Shown here piece by piece: positions 30,977-43,159 of a stretch of 64,000 bases of DNA (the stretch's first letter is position 1; each line of letters starts with the position of its first letter). The notes beneath the pieces are model-generated. The model did no database searches. It had not been told where the DNA came from and saw only the letters and a program-made list of their open reading frames with translations. The translations under genes were made by a program, and so were the position numbers. Source of the stretch: Hyparrhenia diplandra (lineage: Eukaryota; Streptophyta; Magnoliopsida; Poales; Poaceae); NCBI GenBank assembly GCA_015847255.1, contig JADLZK010006479.1, positions 496,001 through 560,000 on the forward strand, given 5' to 3'.

Positions 30977-33659
30977 CGGCGACCAGTTCAGAGGGACATA
31001 CGAGATGGACCCAACTCACCCACCCGACCGTTGCTCCCACGCCGCGGCGGCGACGGCGCCGCCGCCGACCCGCCTCCGTTGACCCCAGCCCCGAAGCTTC
31101 CCGTCCCTCCCAAGCCCACATCCGAGCTCGTCTGTACCTGATCTATCTACTCATGGCGGTGGTGAAGGTGCTCCGGCGTTCCTCGGGCGCTCGCCTCGCC
31201 CGGAATGCGCCGCATCTTGGGAAAACGGCGCGGCGGTCGCGGCCCCCCTCCGAAGCTGCTTCGTTGCGGCGGCCGTCGTGACCCCCTCCAACCTCTTTGC
31301 TGCCCCCGCCCGGCCTACTGCATCGCGCCAGCCGACCCACGAAGCCCGGCGCGGAACGCTACCGCCAGCGCGGGCGTCGAGGCCGCCCGGCTAGGGAGGT
31401 AAACCTGCCGCCTCGACCTTGGCGCCCTCCTCGCCCCCGCTGCTGCTCGGGGCGGACCCCGGCGCCGTGCGCCCGTCGCGCGCCGTGCTGTCGCCTCTCC
31501 TCGCCGCCCGTCGGTCCACGGCGGGGAGCCGGCGCGTCCTCGTCGGGCGCCACGCCCGCGTGGAGCCCAGGGACCGCCGCTTCGGGCGGCTGGCCGCCCG
31601 CGCGGGGACCTCCTCGGCCGCCTGCCCGGCCCGACATGCCGCCACCGGCGTGGCGAGCCTCGTGGCGCCCCTCGGCTTCCTCCCGTCGTCGTCTCGAAGG
31701 TCCTGCCCCCCACCAACCCGACTTGGCGGGCGGCGCGCCCGCGCTGTGCGGGCCTCGTCACGCCCCTCTGGCCTCCTCCCGTCGCCGTCGCCCGGCCAAG
31801 CCGAGGGCGGCCCTGCGCCCGGCCGCTGCACCGCCCGCTGCGCGCGCCTCCGCCCACCTCCCCTCGGTCGGGGCAAGGGTATGCGGTGGGTGGGCGGCTC
31901 CCTTCTCCGCCTTTTCGGACGAGGAGGAGTTCGCCGGCCGGAGGCCCTCACCGTCGTCTTGTGCGATTGTCCATCCCTACCGCCGGGGCGCACACGGAAC
32001 CCGTCGTGGCGGGGCCGGCTACGCCCTAACTCGAGCACTGCCGCTGGTGTCGGATCCGGCCGGCATAGGCGCCCGGCGGCGTCGGCGGCGGCGGCGGCCA
32101 TCCGCTGCCTCCGTCGGCGCCCTTGCGGTGCGCCCTCTTCCTTACGCTAGGGTGCCGGCAGCCCGGAGGCTCGACCACCGAGCACTGCGCGGCGTGTCTC
32201 TGCTCACCAATGGCCAGCGCCGTTGCGGACCTCCGGCCCGGTACATCTCGCTTCCCGATGCCACGTACCTCGGCGACGGCGCGGTTGGCGCTGATGGCTT
32301 CACGCGGTTCAGAGCCGCCGCGAGGGCGTCGCGGGCACCACCTCTTCCTCGTCGCCGACCCGCCCATCTCGTCGGCCTCTGCTTCAACCGCTGGCGCGAC
32401 CGCGTCGCCGCCGGTGCACCTCTTCGTCCCAGCTGCCTCCTCTGCCGTGGCACGATGCATCGAACGCGGGATTCAAGCACCGTCACCCGGCTGTCCATCT
32501 CAACGCCCTTGACAAGCCGCGCGCGCGCACACCCACCATGGTGTCAGCGGTGGCGGCCGGGGGCTCTGGCGCGCGAAACCGCCGCCGTGACGGCGATCCG
32601 TGTTGGAGAGATCCTCGTCCGCCTCCCTCGGCGTCGATGATGCGGACGCTGCAGCGGTGGCCCGTCATTGGCGACGCGACGCGTTTATAATGGGGGCGCC
32701 GCCGCGGGTCGCCGTCGGCGGCGGCGACGACCCGACGCCCGGCCGTCGAGGGTGGGCAGCATCGACGCCGATAGAGCTACCGTTGACCCATGGATGTCGT
32801 CGATCAACTCTGGCGACCTACACCCATTGCGCCGACCCGTTGGCGGTGAACGCGTATGGCAGCGGGCCTCCGCAGGGGACCCAATGCTTGTGGAGATCGT
32901 CGCCTCTGCTCTGCGCGTCTCTTGCGGGATGTCCGCTCTTCGCCCCCACCCCACCGGTGCAGGCTGGTGGTGGGCTAAGTTGGTGGCGGTGGAGCTCGCG
33001 ACCTCTTGCCCGTTGTCGCCGGCGATCCGGGGAGGCCCCTTCGATGCAAGAGGAACCTCTTTGCTCCGCTGAGCCTCCTCCGGTGTCCCCCCGTGGGCGT
33101 GGCCACCGCCATCGTAGCGACGAAGGAGATTGAAGGCAGGATATGCGTCCGTTGCCATCGCCAATTCTCAAGTCGGGGCCACGCCTACGCCCGCGCGCCG
33201 CCTCCGGCCTCCACCCACACCTGCGTCGTAGTGGTCGTATTGCCGCCTGACCTAGGGCTGCTAATGCGACCTTGCAGGCCCAATCGTTGTTCTTTGCGAA
33301 AGTTGGGCTGCGAAGTCGACGGGAGAGGCTCCGATTGTCATCGAGGAGAAGGTCGAGAACCCTCTTCAGCGCGGCATGCCGCCCGCCAAGCGGCGCCGCT
33401 TTCGAGATGCTTCTTGATGGACGTTTGACCTCTCCGCCATGTAGCTCAATATGGAGGGGCTCGCCGATGAGGAGGCCTAGTGCAGCTTACGGTCCCCTTT
33501 GTTTTGTCGCAAATTGGTCACCATGTAATCCCACTTGATGTATCCGGTAGTGGTTAGGTTTCGCCCGGTAACTTGTTTGGTTACCGGTGCTTCTTTGTAT
33601 TTTGAACTTTCTTACGTACCAATGAAATCTGGCAAGAACGGCGCGGTCTCAAAAAAAAA
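30977..33659 (+). mobile_element. GC-rich retroposon with poly(A) tail and target duplications
   Basis: A very GC-rich body of about 2.6 kb ends in an ordinary LINE-like 3' tail (AATGAAATCTGGCAAGAAC) and an A-run (33651-33659). AATTGTTTACAAATCC, followed by a looser match to about 27 bases, lies on both sides (30951-30977 and 33658-33685), a typical L1-style target duplication. Long frames exist on both strands (up to 447 codons at 31297-32640 plus). They are Arg/Pro/Ala-rich with no reverse transcriptase or other domain and look like GC-driven artefacts. It resembles in plan the short LINE-like unit at 19779-21090. Confidence 0.65.
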
Positions 33660-33685
33660 TTGTTTACAAATCCTTCTCAAATTTC

Positions 33686-34690
33686 AAAGAAGAAAAAAAA
33701 TCGACACAAGGAGGTGGAGACAGGAAAGATGACGTAGAAGCTTGTGCATGTGCAGCGACATAGGGGCTCACGGCGCAAAGTGGCAAAAGGCCAGTTAATA
33801 GAGTGCGCCCGCCAGTTCAAACTCCGGGTGACCTTTATGCTCCATGGGTTTTCCTATAAAAAAACTATACTTACCCTACTATACTAACTAAACAAACTAA
33901 CCCTACTAAATCTACTAAATGAAGTAATTAACTAAACGAAAACTAATCCTACTACATATACTAATACTAACTAAACTAATAACTATATACTAACTGTAAT
34001 TTACCAACTAGACTATGGGACTAGGGGAGAGTACCTCGACAACGATGCAAAACGGTGTAGGCAGGGGACGCCGGCGTGGGCTCCGCTAGGGGCGGCGGTG
34101 CGGGCACCATGGGGGGGCGCCAAGCGCCTCACAATGGCGGTGCGGCAATCACGGACGCCCAACGACCGCCCCCAATGGTTGGGGTGTGGTGCTAGGGTGG
34201 GGGTGGGCGGGCGCCGGTGGTCAGCGGGCGAGCACGTGTATCAGCGGCGGGGCAGGAATGCGGCGCGGGGCAATGCCGACTGGCCGGACCGGTGCGGTCG
34301 GGCGATGGGAAGGTGAGGGGAGGGCGGGGCGACGACGGACGGTGACGGGCGGCGGACGGTGGTGGCACTGGGGCGAGGGGCGGGGCGACGATAGCGCGAG
34401 AGAGAAAGAGAAGAACAAAAATGTAAACGAAAAACAAGAGAAGAAGAGAAGTCCACAACCCGGTACCTGGGCCTGCCACGTAATGGATCTTGGCGCATCG
34501 GTGACCCTCTAGGGGTGGCGGTGCGGTGGGCGCTGCCACGTCGGCTGCATGTCCTGCCACTCTGCCAGCCATGCCACGTGGCTGCCTCTGCCGCGCGCCA
34601 CCATGCATGGTGCGGGTGTGTTGTGGTGGCGCGGTCAAAAGGTTAGATTGAAAAAAAAAAAAAGAGTATCACTTTTGGAAATAGTTTAAA
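33686..34690. other. noncoding spacer, CTAA-rich tract then GC-rich tract
   Basis: Bases 33860-34010 are a degenerate run of CTAACTA-like words. Bases 34030-34640 are GC-rich and open on both strands without recognisable protein. A-runs at 34650-34705 lead into the IDD segment. The GC-rich part could be a retroposon or a captured fragment; I see no ends. Confidence 0.35.
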
Positions 34691-34853
34691 AAAAAAGGTT
34701 AAAAAAATCGCAGGAAGACGGCCAGCAGTCCAAGAGTGGCCCGCACGCGGCTGTGTTCACGAGGAGGGCGCTTTTGTCTTCGTGAGGCAGCTTGCTTCTT
34801 TGGAATCTACTTAACAACGCTCTCTCAGACCCTGCAAAATTAAGGATTCTGTT

Positions 34854-35425
34854 ATGGAGACGAAGGCAGATCCGCAAGCAACGCTTCCGACGGGCGAGTC
34901 GTCTTCCGCAGGAGTCCAGCTGCAAGTGCTCACGACGGGTATGTCGTCTTCCGATGGGGCGAAACTGGCGACACCTAGCACGCCCGCCAAGAAGCAGCTC
35001 GGTCTCGTTGACACACCAGGTAATTAGTCGTTTCGTGGTCTGAGGAGCAAGCATGCTGGTGTTTAGACAGTTTTCTGATCGATGGTGTGGCGCCGTGGTT
35101 GTGGTGCAGATCCTGATGTGGAGGTACCCGTGCTGTTTCAACAGACGCTGCTGGCGACCAACAGGTTCGTGTGCGAGGTGCGCGACGAGGGGTTCCAGTG
35201 CGACTGCGGCACCATCTTCACCCGGTTCGTCCTGAACTCCTGATTGCACCCCACAAGTGGTCTCCTTCCGGTTGACTGAATAGAGAATCGTCGGGCAGGA
35301 GGGATAGCTTCGTCATCCACCGCGCCTTCTGCAAAGCTAGCTGTGAGGAGATGTCAGGAGATGAGCAAGCTTCCAGCACTTGTGGCCCCAGTGCTACCGC
35401 TCCAGGACATCCGGGACGAACCTGA
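34854..35425 (+). CDS. truncated IDD-family C2H2 zinc-finger gene, copy B
   Basis: The predicted exons are 34854-35019, 35110-35224 and 35284-35425 (140 codons plus stop), with the same intron phases as copy A at 1825. The linker KKQLGLVDTPDPDVEV and LLATNRFVCEV match the IDD domain start, and here the first cysteine of finger 1 is kept. The protein then jumps to CDCGTIF and, after intron 2, GRRDSFVIHRAFC, the final CxC...HxxxC finger with four extra residues in the loop. Fingers 2 and 3 are missing. Without intron 2 the frame stops at 35243. About 160 bp of leader before the ATG also match copy A. Whether it is expressed cannot be told from sequence. It may be a remnant carried by segmental duplication. 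Confidence 0.5.
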
Positions 35426-35466
35426 AGCCCGCAGCGGTGTTGGTGGTCGAGTTGGCCTCTCGGAGC

Positions 35467-35866
35467 GTGTTAGGTTATCCGCACTCATATTTTCTATTTG
35501 CTTCATCAAGATTATCTCTTTTTACACCACCTTCTTCCGCACTCATCCCTCCTTTATATCTCTACTCTATACCAACTACCATTAGTGGGGTTCACTTATA
35601 ATTTTATCCAAACATATCCATGCGACATCTTGTTTTGAATAATTTATTGAAACGAATTTAATGGTTTAATCAGAATTTAATTTGGTGTTGTGGTTTATGA
35701 GTTATAACAATTTTTCATTAGATAAATGATGGGGCCCGCCGTTGCATGCTGACATGTGACGGTATAGTACATCCGGGCAGGCGGTATATATCCCGGGCGG
35801 CTGCGGCTGCAATGTGCCACGTTGTTGGATACAGGGTGTTGCAGGAGACCGGTGCAGTCAGTCTTA
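35467..35866. repeat. about 400-bp insertion relative to the first copy of the segment
   Basis: In copy A the sequence GCGTG continues directly to CTATGCCGG. Here about 400 bp of AT-rich sequence with a short GC patch (35730-35850) separates GCGTG from ATGCTGCC. I found no inverted ends or coding capacity, so the nature of the insert is unknown. Confidence 0.5.
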
Positions 35867-35875
35867 TGCTGCCCC

Positions 35876-36191
35876 GTTTGGCACAGCTCTGTTTCACTAG
35901 TAAAACTGTTTTACTTTTAACTTTATGAGTAATTCTCTATGTGAAGTTGAGTTGTATTTAAATGTTGTTTGACAAAATAGCTTTACCAACAACTTTATGT
36001 ATGAATTTGATAGAGAAATAAATAAAAGAGCTAGGATAAATTACTTCTTTTTTAGCTCTCTCCCACTCTATTCCTTTGTGTGAGGGAAAGAAAAACAACT
36101 TCACCTATAAAACTGTTTTGTAAATAGGTGTTTGGCAAAAAAAACAATAGCTCACAATAGTTTCAAGAAGATGTTGTGAGCTCTGCCAAAT
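35876..36191. mobile_element. about 316-bp MITE-like element, copy 3
   Basis: Third copy of the MITE at 2472. It begins GTTTGGCACAGCTC and ends GAGCTCTGCCAAAT, which are inverted matches. It sits in the same place relative to the IDD exon 3 sequence. Confidence 0.65.
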
Positions 36192-36215
36192 AGGCTCTAG
36201 CAGGTCACTATCCCT

Positions 36216-36664
36216 GTGCCATGCCTCCGGCTTCAAACAGTTTTCATTAATGAATGCAGAAGTGCATGGCAGCAAACAGTTCACGGTCGCCGCACATTTC
36301 TGCAGATGCGTGCCACCTCATCAAGCTCCTCATCATGGCAGGAGATCATGGAAAGAGATAAAGAAGAAGAACATGAATATGAGGAGATGAAAATAGGAGT
36401 AGATAACTGAGCATGGAGGAATTGTTGGAAGAGCAGATGAAAAGCGTGATATCATGAAACTCATTATTGTCACCTGGCCCCAGTAACAAACGTTTTAGTT
36501 TTTACCATCATCTGCATTACAGGTGGTCATGGTCTCGGCAAAACGACCCTTGCTTCACTTGTTTACTGGGACGACACTATGTGCAGATCATTTGAAGCAA
36601 GAGCATGGATGTGCTTGTCTCATGTAACCGATATTGAGGAATTACTCAGAACTACAGTGTCATC
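36216..36664 (+). pseudogene. truncated NLR fragment homologous to NLR-2
   Basis: The sequence is closely related to 25630-26065. It includes the leader (CAGCAAACAGTTCACG), the Ser-rich linker, GGAATTGTTGGAAGAGC, a P-loop coding stretch (GGTCATGGTCTCGGCAAAACG, near 36522) and RNBS-A. Frame changes are present, for example an extra base near 36408 and an insertion near 36502. It ends abruptly at 36664 where a Gypsy LTR (TGTTGACG) begins. There is no GARP sequence upstream; instead there is the IDD-MITE segment. Confidence 0.85.
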
Positions 36665-37734
36665 TTGTTGACGCAAAACCGGGGCTTCACACCAACACAC
36701 CGGGAGGGCCTTGGACGCCCACGAAGGTTGCACACAACCTTGAAGCAGCGAGCATTACAGCGTGGCAGCCCAAACCGATCTAGGGATCGGTAGGGGCGCG
36801 TAGAGCTCGGTGACGGCTGGGAGAACCTCGAACGCACCTCGGGAAGACCCGTCGGGAGGACGACGCGAGGGGGTGCTCTAAGACCAGCGTGGCCGCCCTA
36901 GAACGCCGACGAAGAACGCGGAGTTCGCCGCCGAACAGCAACGTAGAGGGGTTGAAGGAAGAAGATGACCTACAAACGGGACAGGAGATAGATTGGTTGT
37001 CGATTGGATGTAGATGGGATCAAATCGGCCATGAACCTCTTTATTATATAGAGGAGGGTGGTCTTATCCTTTTAGGAAACCGCCCTCGACGTTTCCAAGC
37101 CTCGAGAAACCGACCAAAACACGATTGGAAACGAATCGGTTCGGATCTCGTGACGGACACCGGCCGCTGCGTCGGGGTGACCGGACGCCGACGATCGGCC
37201 TTGACCGGACGCTTTCCGTGGACGGGTCCGGTCGACTTTCCAAATAAGGTCTCGCAGCCCGATCGCGGACGCCAAGAACCTGACCGGACCACAGGACCGA
37301 ACGCCGTACGGACTTCGTGGGTGCGTCCGGCCGATGCCCGAAATCGCCTGGTTCCAAACCGACCGACCGGACTCATCGCGGAGAGTGACCGGATGCTCCG
37401 GTGACCATGTCCGATCGGTTAAATAGAGAGGTCGCAAACCGATCGCGGCGATCCGACCGGACGCTATAACGGACTGGACCGGACGCGCGCCAATGAGTCC
37501 GGGTCACATTCCGTAGAGCTATTTTCGAGGCCAAACAAGGCGGAGATGGCGGTAGCAAAGTCCTCGGGCGCACCTGCGAGACACATCGAAAGAATAGAAT
37601 TCGGTTCAACCGACTCGGAAGTCGGTAAATTCGAAGTTTGAGCATTAGCAGCCCGTCAACCGACTTGGTTGAGTTATCAACTTGCTCATTCAATTTGGTC
37701 TGTCCCTTACGCTAGAAGTGCCAAAAGATCAACA
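36665..37734 (-). repeat. LTR of Gypsy-type element A
   Basis: The LTR is bounded by TGTTGACG on the left and GATCAACA on the right (about 1.07 kb), so the ends pair as TGTTGA/TCAACA. It interrupts an NLR fragment. It contains many CCGGTCGG-like words and a possible minus-strand promoter A/T box (near 37040). The gag remnant to its right is on the minus strand, so this is the 3' LTR. The 5' LTR is not in the window. Confidence 0.75.
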
Positions 37735-39880
37735 TTTGGTTTAGGCACCTCTTCCCGCAGGGCTTGGGCGGTTGCTCTTGAACTACAACCGACTCGACCG
37801 ATATAGCAATCGGTTGAGATGTCCTCTTGGCAGCGGCGATCATCTCGGCCTCTTTGTTCTTGATCTCTTGCACAATCTCCGGCAAGATCGGCCCTTCACC
37901 TTGTGCAGCAGCCAAGCGCTTGAGCATCTTTTGTCTTGCTCGCTGAAGCTTCCTCTTTTGAGTTTTATCAATGTCAACCGGGCACCACTTGGGCTGCAAG
38001 AAACGAGGATCCACAAGCTTTTGCCTCTTGTCTTGAGCTTCAGCAACCTCCTCCATGGTTTGATCTTGATCATCCTTTGAAGGCTCTTGCCCCTCAATCA
38101 CAATCGGTTTGTTGACATCATTGATAGGGGCCGTCATCGAACCGATAACGATGGAAGGGCAGGAGTAGACATCGGAGCGGCTTCTCAAAGAAACTTCAAT
38201 CTTCTTGGGAACATAAACCTGCTGCATTTGTCCTTTTCCCTTTTGCTCATAGGTGAGCTCCCGGACGTGGGCACCTCCTTCTTCTTCGTACCGCTAGAGC
38301 TCGATTGTGGACCCAATCGGCTAAAGACGGCAGGCTTGGCCATGTTTGCAGTGCCTCCTTCCTTCATGGGACCCAAAGGATAGGGAACAAACACTCCCTT
38401 CGGTCCCCATTGTGGTGGTGGCGCCACTTGTGATAGCGGTGGCCCCCAACGAGTCATCCTTGGACGAGCAACCTGCGAAGAAGAAGCAACATTTGGAGGA
38501 GTCATAGCCACTTGCTTGTTTCTCCCTTCATCACGCTTGGGAGGCGTAGACTCTCTCTTTTTTGTTGGCCGATTCTTGGAATCGGCCTTTTCCTTCTTGT
38601 ATTTTGCCAAAAGTCTGTCAAATTCACATAGGGGCTTGATATGCTTTTTGACCTTTGGCTCATTGGTCTTCCAAACTCCAACCTCCGGCTTTTGTGGAAC
38701 GAATGTCTTCATCGTATGCACGCTGGAAGTGAGGGAGCTAGAACCCTCGGGGCTAGCTGACCCGACTAAGGTAGTCGGTTCAACCGCTTTGCCGGGCGCG
38801 GGGCTTGATCCTCTTGGCCGATTGCTTCAATCGCCTAGCCGGGTCTTGCCTACGCCGCATGACCATCTAGCCACGCTTGACGCCGTAATGCTTGCGCCCG
38901 AACGAGCCACAATGGTAAGCTTCGTCTTGCCTTCTGCAGTTTGATCAACCAACACTTGCCGTCCTGAATTCTTAGGAACATTCGGTACGGGGCGTGGCTC
39001 ACCAATGATCACGTTCTTACCTTGAGTTGTAGCAGCTTGTTCGGGGGACGGATCAAGATGGTAGGAGCCTTGACCTCGGGTGTCTTGGCTTCAAGCTTCT
39101 TAGCTTCAACCACATGCACTGGAAAAGGATTCTTGTCTAGCTGCATGTCGGTAAGACTTAATCGGCCCTCATTAAGAGCCGATTGTACCGCCAACGGAAA
39201 ACATGACAATCATTAGTGGCATGGGAATAAGATTCATGATATTTGCAAAAAGCCTGCTTCTTCAACACATCTGCAGAAGGCATAACATATTTAATCTTAA
39301 TGTACCCAATTTTCAACAATTCATCGAATATTCGGTCACATTTAGATGTATCGAAAGTAAACTTTATTTCCTCATTCTCGATTCCTATTAATCGGCTTGA
39401 GAGAAGGACAAGTTACTTGTTTATTTTCCTCTAGCCACCTAATTTCAGCAGCCAATACCTCTTTAGTCTCATCGTCGGACGAAGAATAATCGTCCACGTG
39501 ATGCACGTTGGAACGACGGGACTTATAATCATGATCTTGAGAGTCTTTTAAACGAGATTCAACAGCAATAGCTCTCTCAAGTAAATGTGGCAATGTAGTA
39601 AACTGAATATGCTCAAGCTTATCTCTAATCTTAGGATGCAAACCATTAAAGCATATGTCTACTAAATCACGCTCAGAAATCATCAAATGATAACATCGGT
39701 TTTAATTTCTTTGCAACGCTTAATAAACTCAAGCGCCGACTCACTACGACCTTGTCTAACCGATGTCAAATGAGATAATCTAGTTTCTTGGACTCCATCA
39801 TAAAAGTGAGCCTGAAATTTTTGTTCTAATTGAGCCCAAGAACCAATAGTAGATGTTGGCAAAGAAGTAAACCATCGGTC
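37712..39880 (-). pseudogene. Ty3/Gypsy gag remnant of element A
   Basis: Reading leftward from 39880, the minus strand encodes SWAQLEQKFQAHFYDG and LTSVRQGRSESALEF (capsid region, 39830-39690). KLEHIQFTTLPHLLERAIAV lies at 39640-39560, AFCKYHESYSHATNDC near 39250-39200 and SALNEGRLSLTDMQLDKNPF near 39180-39120. A linker segment has PKWCPVDIDKTQKRKLQRA near 37990. These are typical of plant Gypsy gag proteins that precede protease. Protease, reverse transcriptase and integrase are absent: gag runs directly into the LTR. The frame is broken several times. The N-terminal part ends at 39880, where the duplicated LINE block was joined. Confidence 0.75.
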
Positions 39881-40101
39881 GTCGGCAGCACCGCGCCGCC
39901 AATCCACCAAAATGAAAGGAGCATCCCCGCCGCGCCGCCATCCCGGCATGCCGCACGGCCCCTGCCCAGCGACCGTGCCCGGCGGAGGCGAGGTAAGGAA
40001 GGGGAGGGTAGGAAAGACGGCGGCAGCGCTAGGGTTAGGCCCCCGGCGTCGCCCCGCGTGGGGAAGCAAAGATAGGCGGATAGCTACTACAGAGAGGCCG
40101 A
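39873..40101. repeat. left part of LINE block, copy 2
   Basis: This matches 20905-21112: part of the GC-rich 5' segment of the short LINE-like unit and its flank (AAGCAAAGATAGG, then GATAGCTACTAC). The junction with Gypsy A falls in CCATCGGT, eight bases present in both parents. The block is interrupted at 40101 by LTR element B and resumes at 58206. Confidence 0.8.
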
Positions 40102-40425
40102 TGTTGGCGGTCCTTATCATACACTTTATACCGCCAACTTAGTTATATAGCATGGTGAATAACGTACTTTTGCCGCATGAACCTTTGCTATTAATCTAGT
40201 TCCACTTGTATTCGAGGAAAATATGTTTTGCAGGCATAAACGTGGAAACAGGTAAAAGTACGCCAAAAGAAAGAGAGAAGCGCACATCAGAACTGCGCTT
40301 TGGATAAGGGGAATGCCACCAGGCCAAAACCAACGCGAATCGGACCAAAGCACCCTCGGGGATGCAACATATGATGGGCCACAAGCCCACCTGCAAAGGC
40401 ACGGCGCCAGGCGGGCCAAACCTGG

Positions 40426-42156
40426 TGTAAGGTCCTAGATGGATAGAGGGGGGTGAATAGCCTATAAAAATTTTCTACAAACTCAACTCAACAAACCGAT
40501 TAGTATAAAACACGGCGTAAAGCGATTTGCACTAGCTCTAGTGGTCTTGCAAGCCTTCTAGTGACAAGACTAAATATGCTATGGTCTCTAAGTCACACAA
40601 GGTCTATGTCACTACTCTAACTAGTGAGCAATCCTAATATGGTCCTTATGCTAGCAAGAACAACTACACAAAGCAAGGCTAGCTCTCTACTCAAAGTAAA
40701 CTAGGAAGGTAAATACAAGAGTGAGAGCGATATACCAACACGTAGAGGATGTCAACCAATCACCGGGAAGTAGATGAACTATCAATCACTTTCGAAGGTG
40801 CCGATCCACACGAAGAGACAATGAACAAGTCGATTTGTTCACCCGGAGTTCGCTTGTACACCGACAAGTTACTCTCCGGTTGTGCCGACCAACACAAGGA
40901 TGGTGTTTGAGCTAGGCGGTGCCCTTGCTAGCCTCAACACACCACTCAACAAGTGTGGTACCCAAGACACGAGCAATGTATTCCTTGCACTTTGTCTTCC
41001 CGACGAGGAGTGCGTAATCCTCTCACAAATCAACCAGAGGTGGCCAAGAAACAATCACCTCTTCTTGCCAACAACTCCACCAATCCTCCAAGCCGGCTAG
41101 GAGCGGTGTCTCCAAGAGTAACAAGAAACCAACCGCTCACAACGATCCCCAAGTGCCTCTAGATGCAAGAACTCGATGCAATGCACTAGGATCAACTCTT
41201 CTCTCAAGAATGAAGCTCAAATCAAGAATGAGAGAGGAGGGAGGCTTGCTTGCTTGCTCTAGCTTGTTAGGAATGATTCAAATGACCAAGAGACAGAGCA
41301 AGGAGTAGCCATGGGAGTATATATAGGCCACACCATGAAATGTGGTGGAAGGGGTGAAAGCCACGCTTTTCTGCGGCCTGGCCGGGGACGACCGGACCGG
41401 ACTCACCGGTGAGTCGGTCGGTGGGTCCGATCCACAACCGACAAACCCAAACCGGCCGGTGACCCCCCGCCCGGGTGCATCCGGTCGCGGATCCGGTCCG
41501 GCTTCCGGTCGCGACCGGATGCTTCCGGCCGGTGGGTCCGGTCACCCGTCGACCCCGACCCCGGAAACACCCTCTCGCGACGCCTTGGACCGGGCGTCCG
41601 GTCACATCCGGCATGCTTCCCGTCGGTCGCGTCCGATCACGCCGAGCCGCGAAATGTCGTTGTTTCGTCGCCGTTCCTTCGCCTTTGCTCCAAACCGACT
41701 TCCGCCACTTGATTCTTGTTGCCGACACGTCGAAGAACACCTCGACACCATGTGTTAGCATTTTTTAAAACCATTTTAGACAAGTGCGGAGTTAGCTCTT
41801 TTAGGTTAGAATGCATGCATATGAGTCTTGAACCTAAAGGCACATGAGGACCGATATGTACGATAAGTTCCCCTTTATAGTACGGCTTATCGATCCTATA
41901 ACCACCCACACCCTCTATGGTGTCTTGGGTGTGAAATCAAAAGCCCTATGGTTATACCTTTGCCTTGGGGACAATTGATCTCCGAAACTCCACCGAGTTG
42001 CATGCTTGGTCAACTTTTGGATCACCTCGATCCATCCTCCATGATCACCATGCACCAACTCCCGCACGACCAATCTCCAATCTAGTCAATCACTTAGCAT
42101 CGAGAGAATAGTCCTTAGGTGTCACTAATTAGCCAAAACCAAACAAGAGATCTTCA
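40426..42156 (-). repeat. 3' LTR of Copia C
   Basis: About 1.73 kb, almost the same as 48456-50190 and, in reverse, the solo LTR at 12999-14745. It contains a GC-rich stretch of CCGGTC words (41380-41640). The differences from the partner LTR lie mostly in that stretch. Confidence 0.9.
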
Positions 42157-42172
42157 ATCTTCCCCTTTTTGG
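42157..42172 (-). other. polypurine tract of Copia C
   Basis: The minus strand reads AAAAAGGGGAAGAT directly before the 3' LTR. This is the expected site for plus-strand DNA priming. Confidence 0.75.
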
Positions 42173-43159
42173 TAATTGGTGACAACCCGCATAAAAGGTT
42201 TTATGATTAATGTTTTTGAACATACAACGGTTGTCCAAGCATTTTGCTTACAATCATAGGATTGGACAATCATCATAGTTCGGTTTTGGTAGCATGAGCT
42301 CCCCTACATGTATGCCACGAGTTTGGAACGAAGCATTGCATACATGTATGAATATTGAAATTGAGGGTGAGCTATGTTACCAAAATGATGCTTAAGGTGA
42401 AAGAAATGGACCTTTGAAGCATGATACCAATCGGAGTTGTGCCATTTTCACCATACAAGCATCATGGTAACTAGATTTCCATCAAAACTCAAAGTACCAC
42501 GTGAGATCACATTATAAGCAAGGTACATGAATTAAGAGCGGAATTTAGAAAATCTAGCTAGCTCCTATGCATGCTAGTTATTCAACCACTTGAAAAGCAA
42601 CTTGTGAAAAACTAGCATACACCACACAAGCATGTATATAGAATTTAAATACATGTGCAATGAGCAAGTCAAAAACATGTGAAATTTTTAATTTTCCAAA
42701 AACCTTTCATGCACTAATCTCTTCCCCTTTGTCGACAATTTCCATAAAAGGTATGACCATGTTGTGTTATGGAAGAGAGAATAGTGTTCAAATTTGGTCA
42801 AATTTGGATCACTTGTCAAACATATATTTCGGTTTGAACCAAAGACAAGCTTCTTCACATCTCATGACAAGGGTTATCTTGCCTATTTGGAGCATATGTG
42901 TGAAAAAGTAGCCAAATTCAACACTTGAGATTGCAAGTCCATAAACATGCCATATGTCATCACTAGATTAATCAAGCATAAAGAGCAATAGTGATGGCAT
43001 ACATACATTGAAATCCTTTTATTTTTCATGAATGCTTCCTAAGGCACAAGTTGTATGTCTATATGTTCTAACAAGTCCTTAGATATCATGACTACCATGT
43101 CAAACAAATTTACCTTTGCTTTGCTTGATGTAGGGGCATGTCATGATAGTGGGGTGCAT
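42173..43159 (-). other. untranslated stretch between RNase H and the 3' LTR of Copia C
   Basis: About 1 kb without a long open frame on the element's sense strand. Elements of the SIRE group may carry an extra ORF here, but I see no support for one. Confidence 0.5.

Noticed and set aside
31297..32640. A 447-codon open frame on the plus strand, with long frames also on the minus strand
   Set aside because: It is extremely GC-rich, open in several frames at once, Arg/Pro/Ala-rich and without domains. It lies inside a retroposon with a poly(A) tail and target duplications.
34098..34640. Open frames in a GC-rich tract
   Set aside because: All frames are similarly open and low in complexity. 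No motif was found.
36889..37404. A 171-codon plus-strand frame and several minus-strand frames
   Set aside because: They lie wholly inside the Gypsy A LTR and consist of repeated CCGGTCGG-type words.
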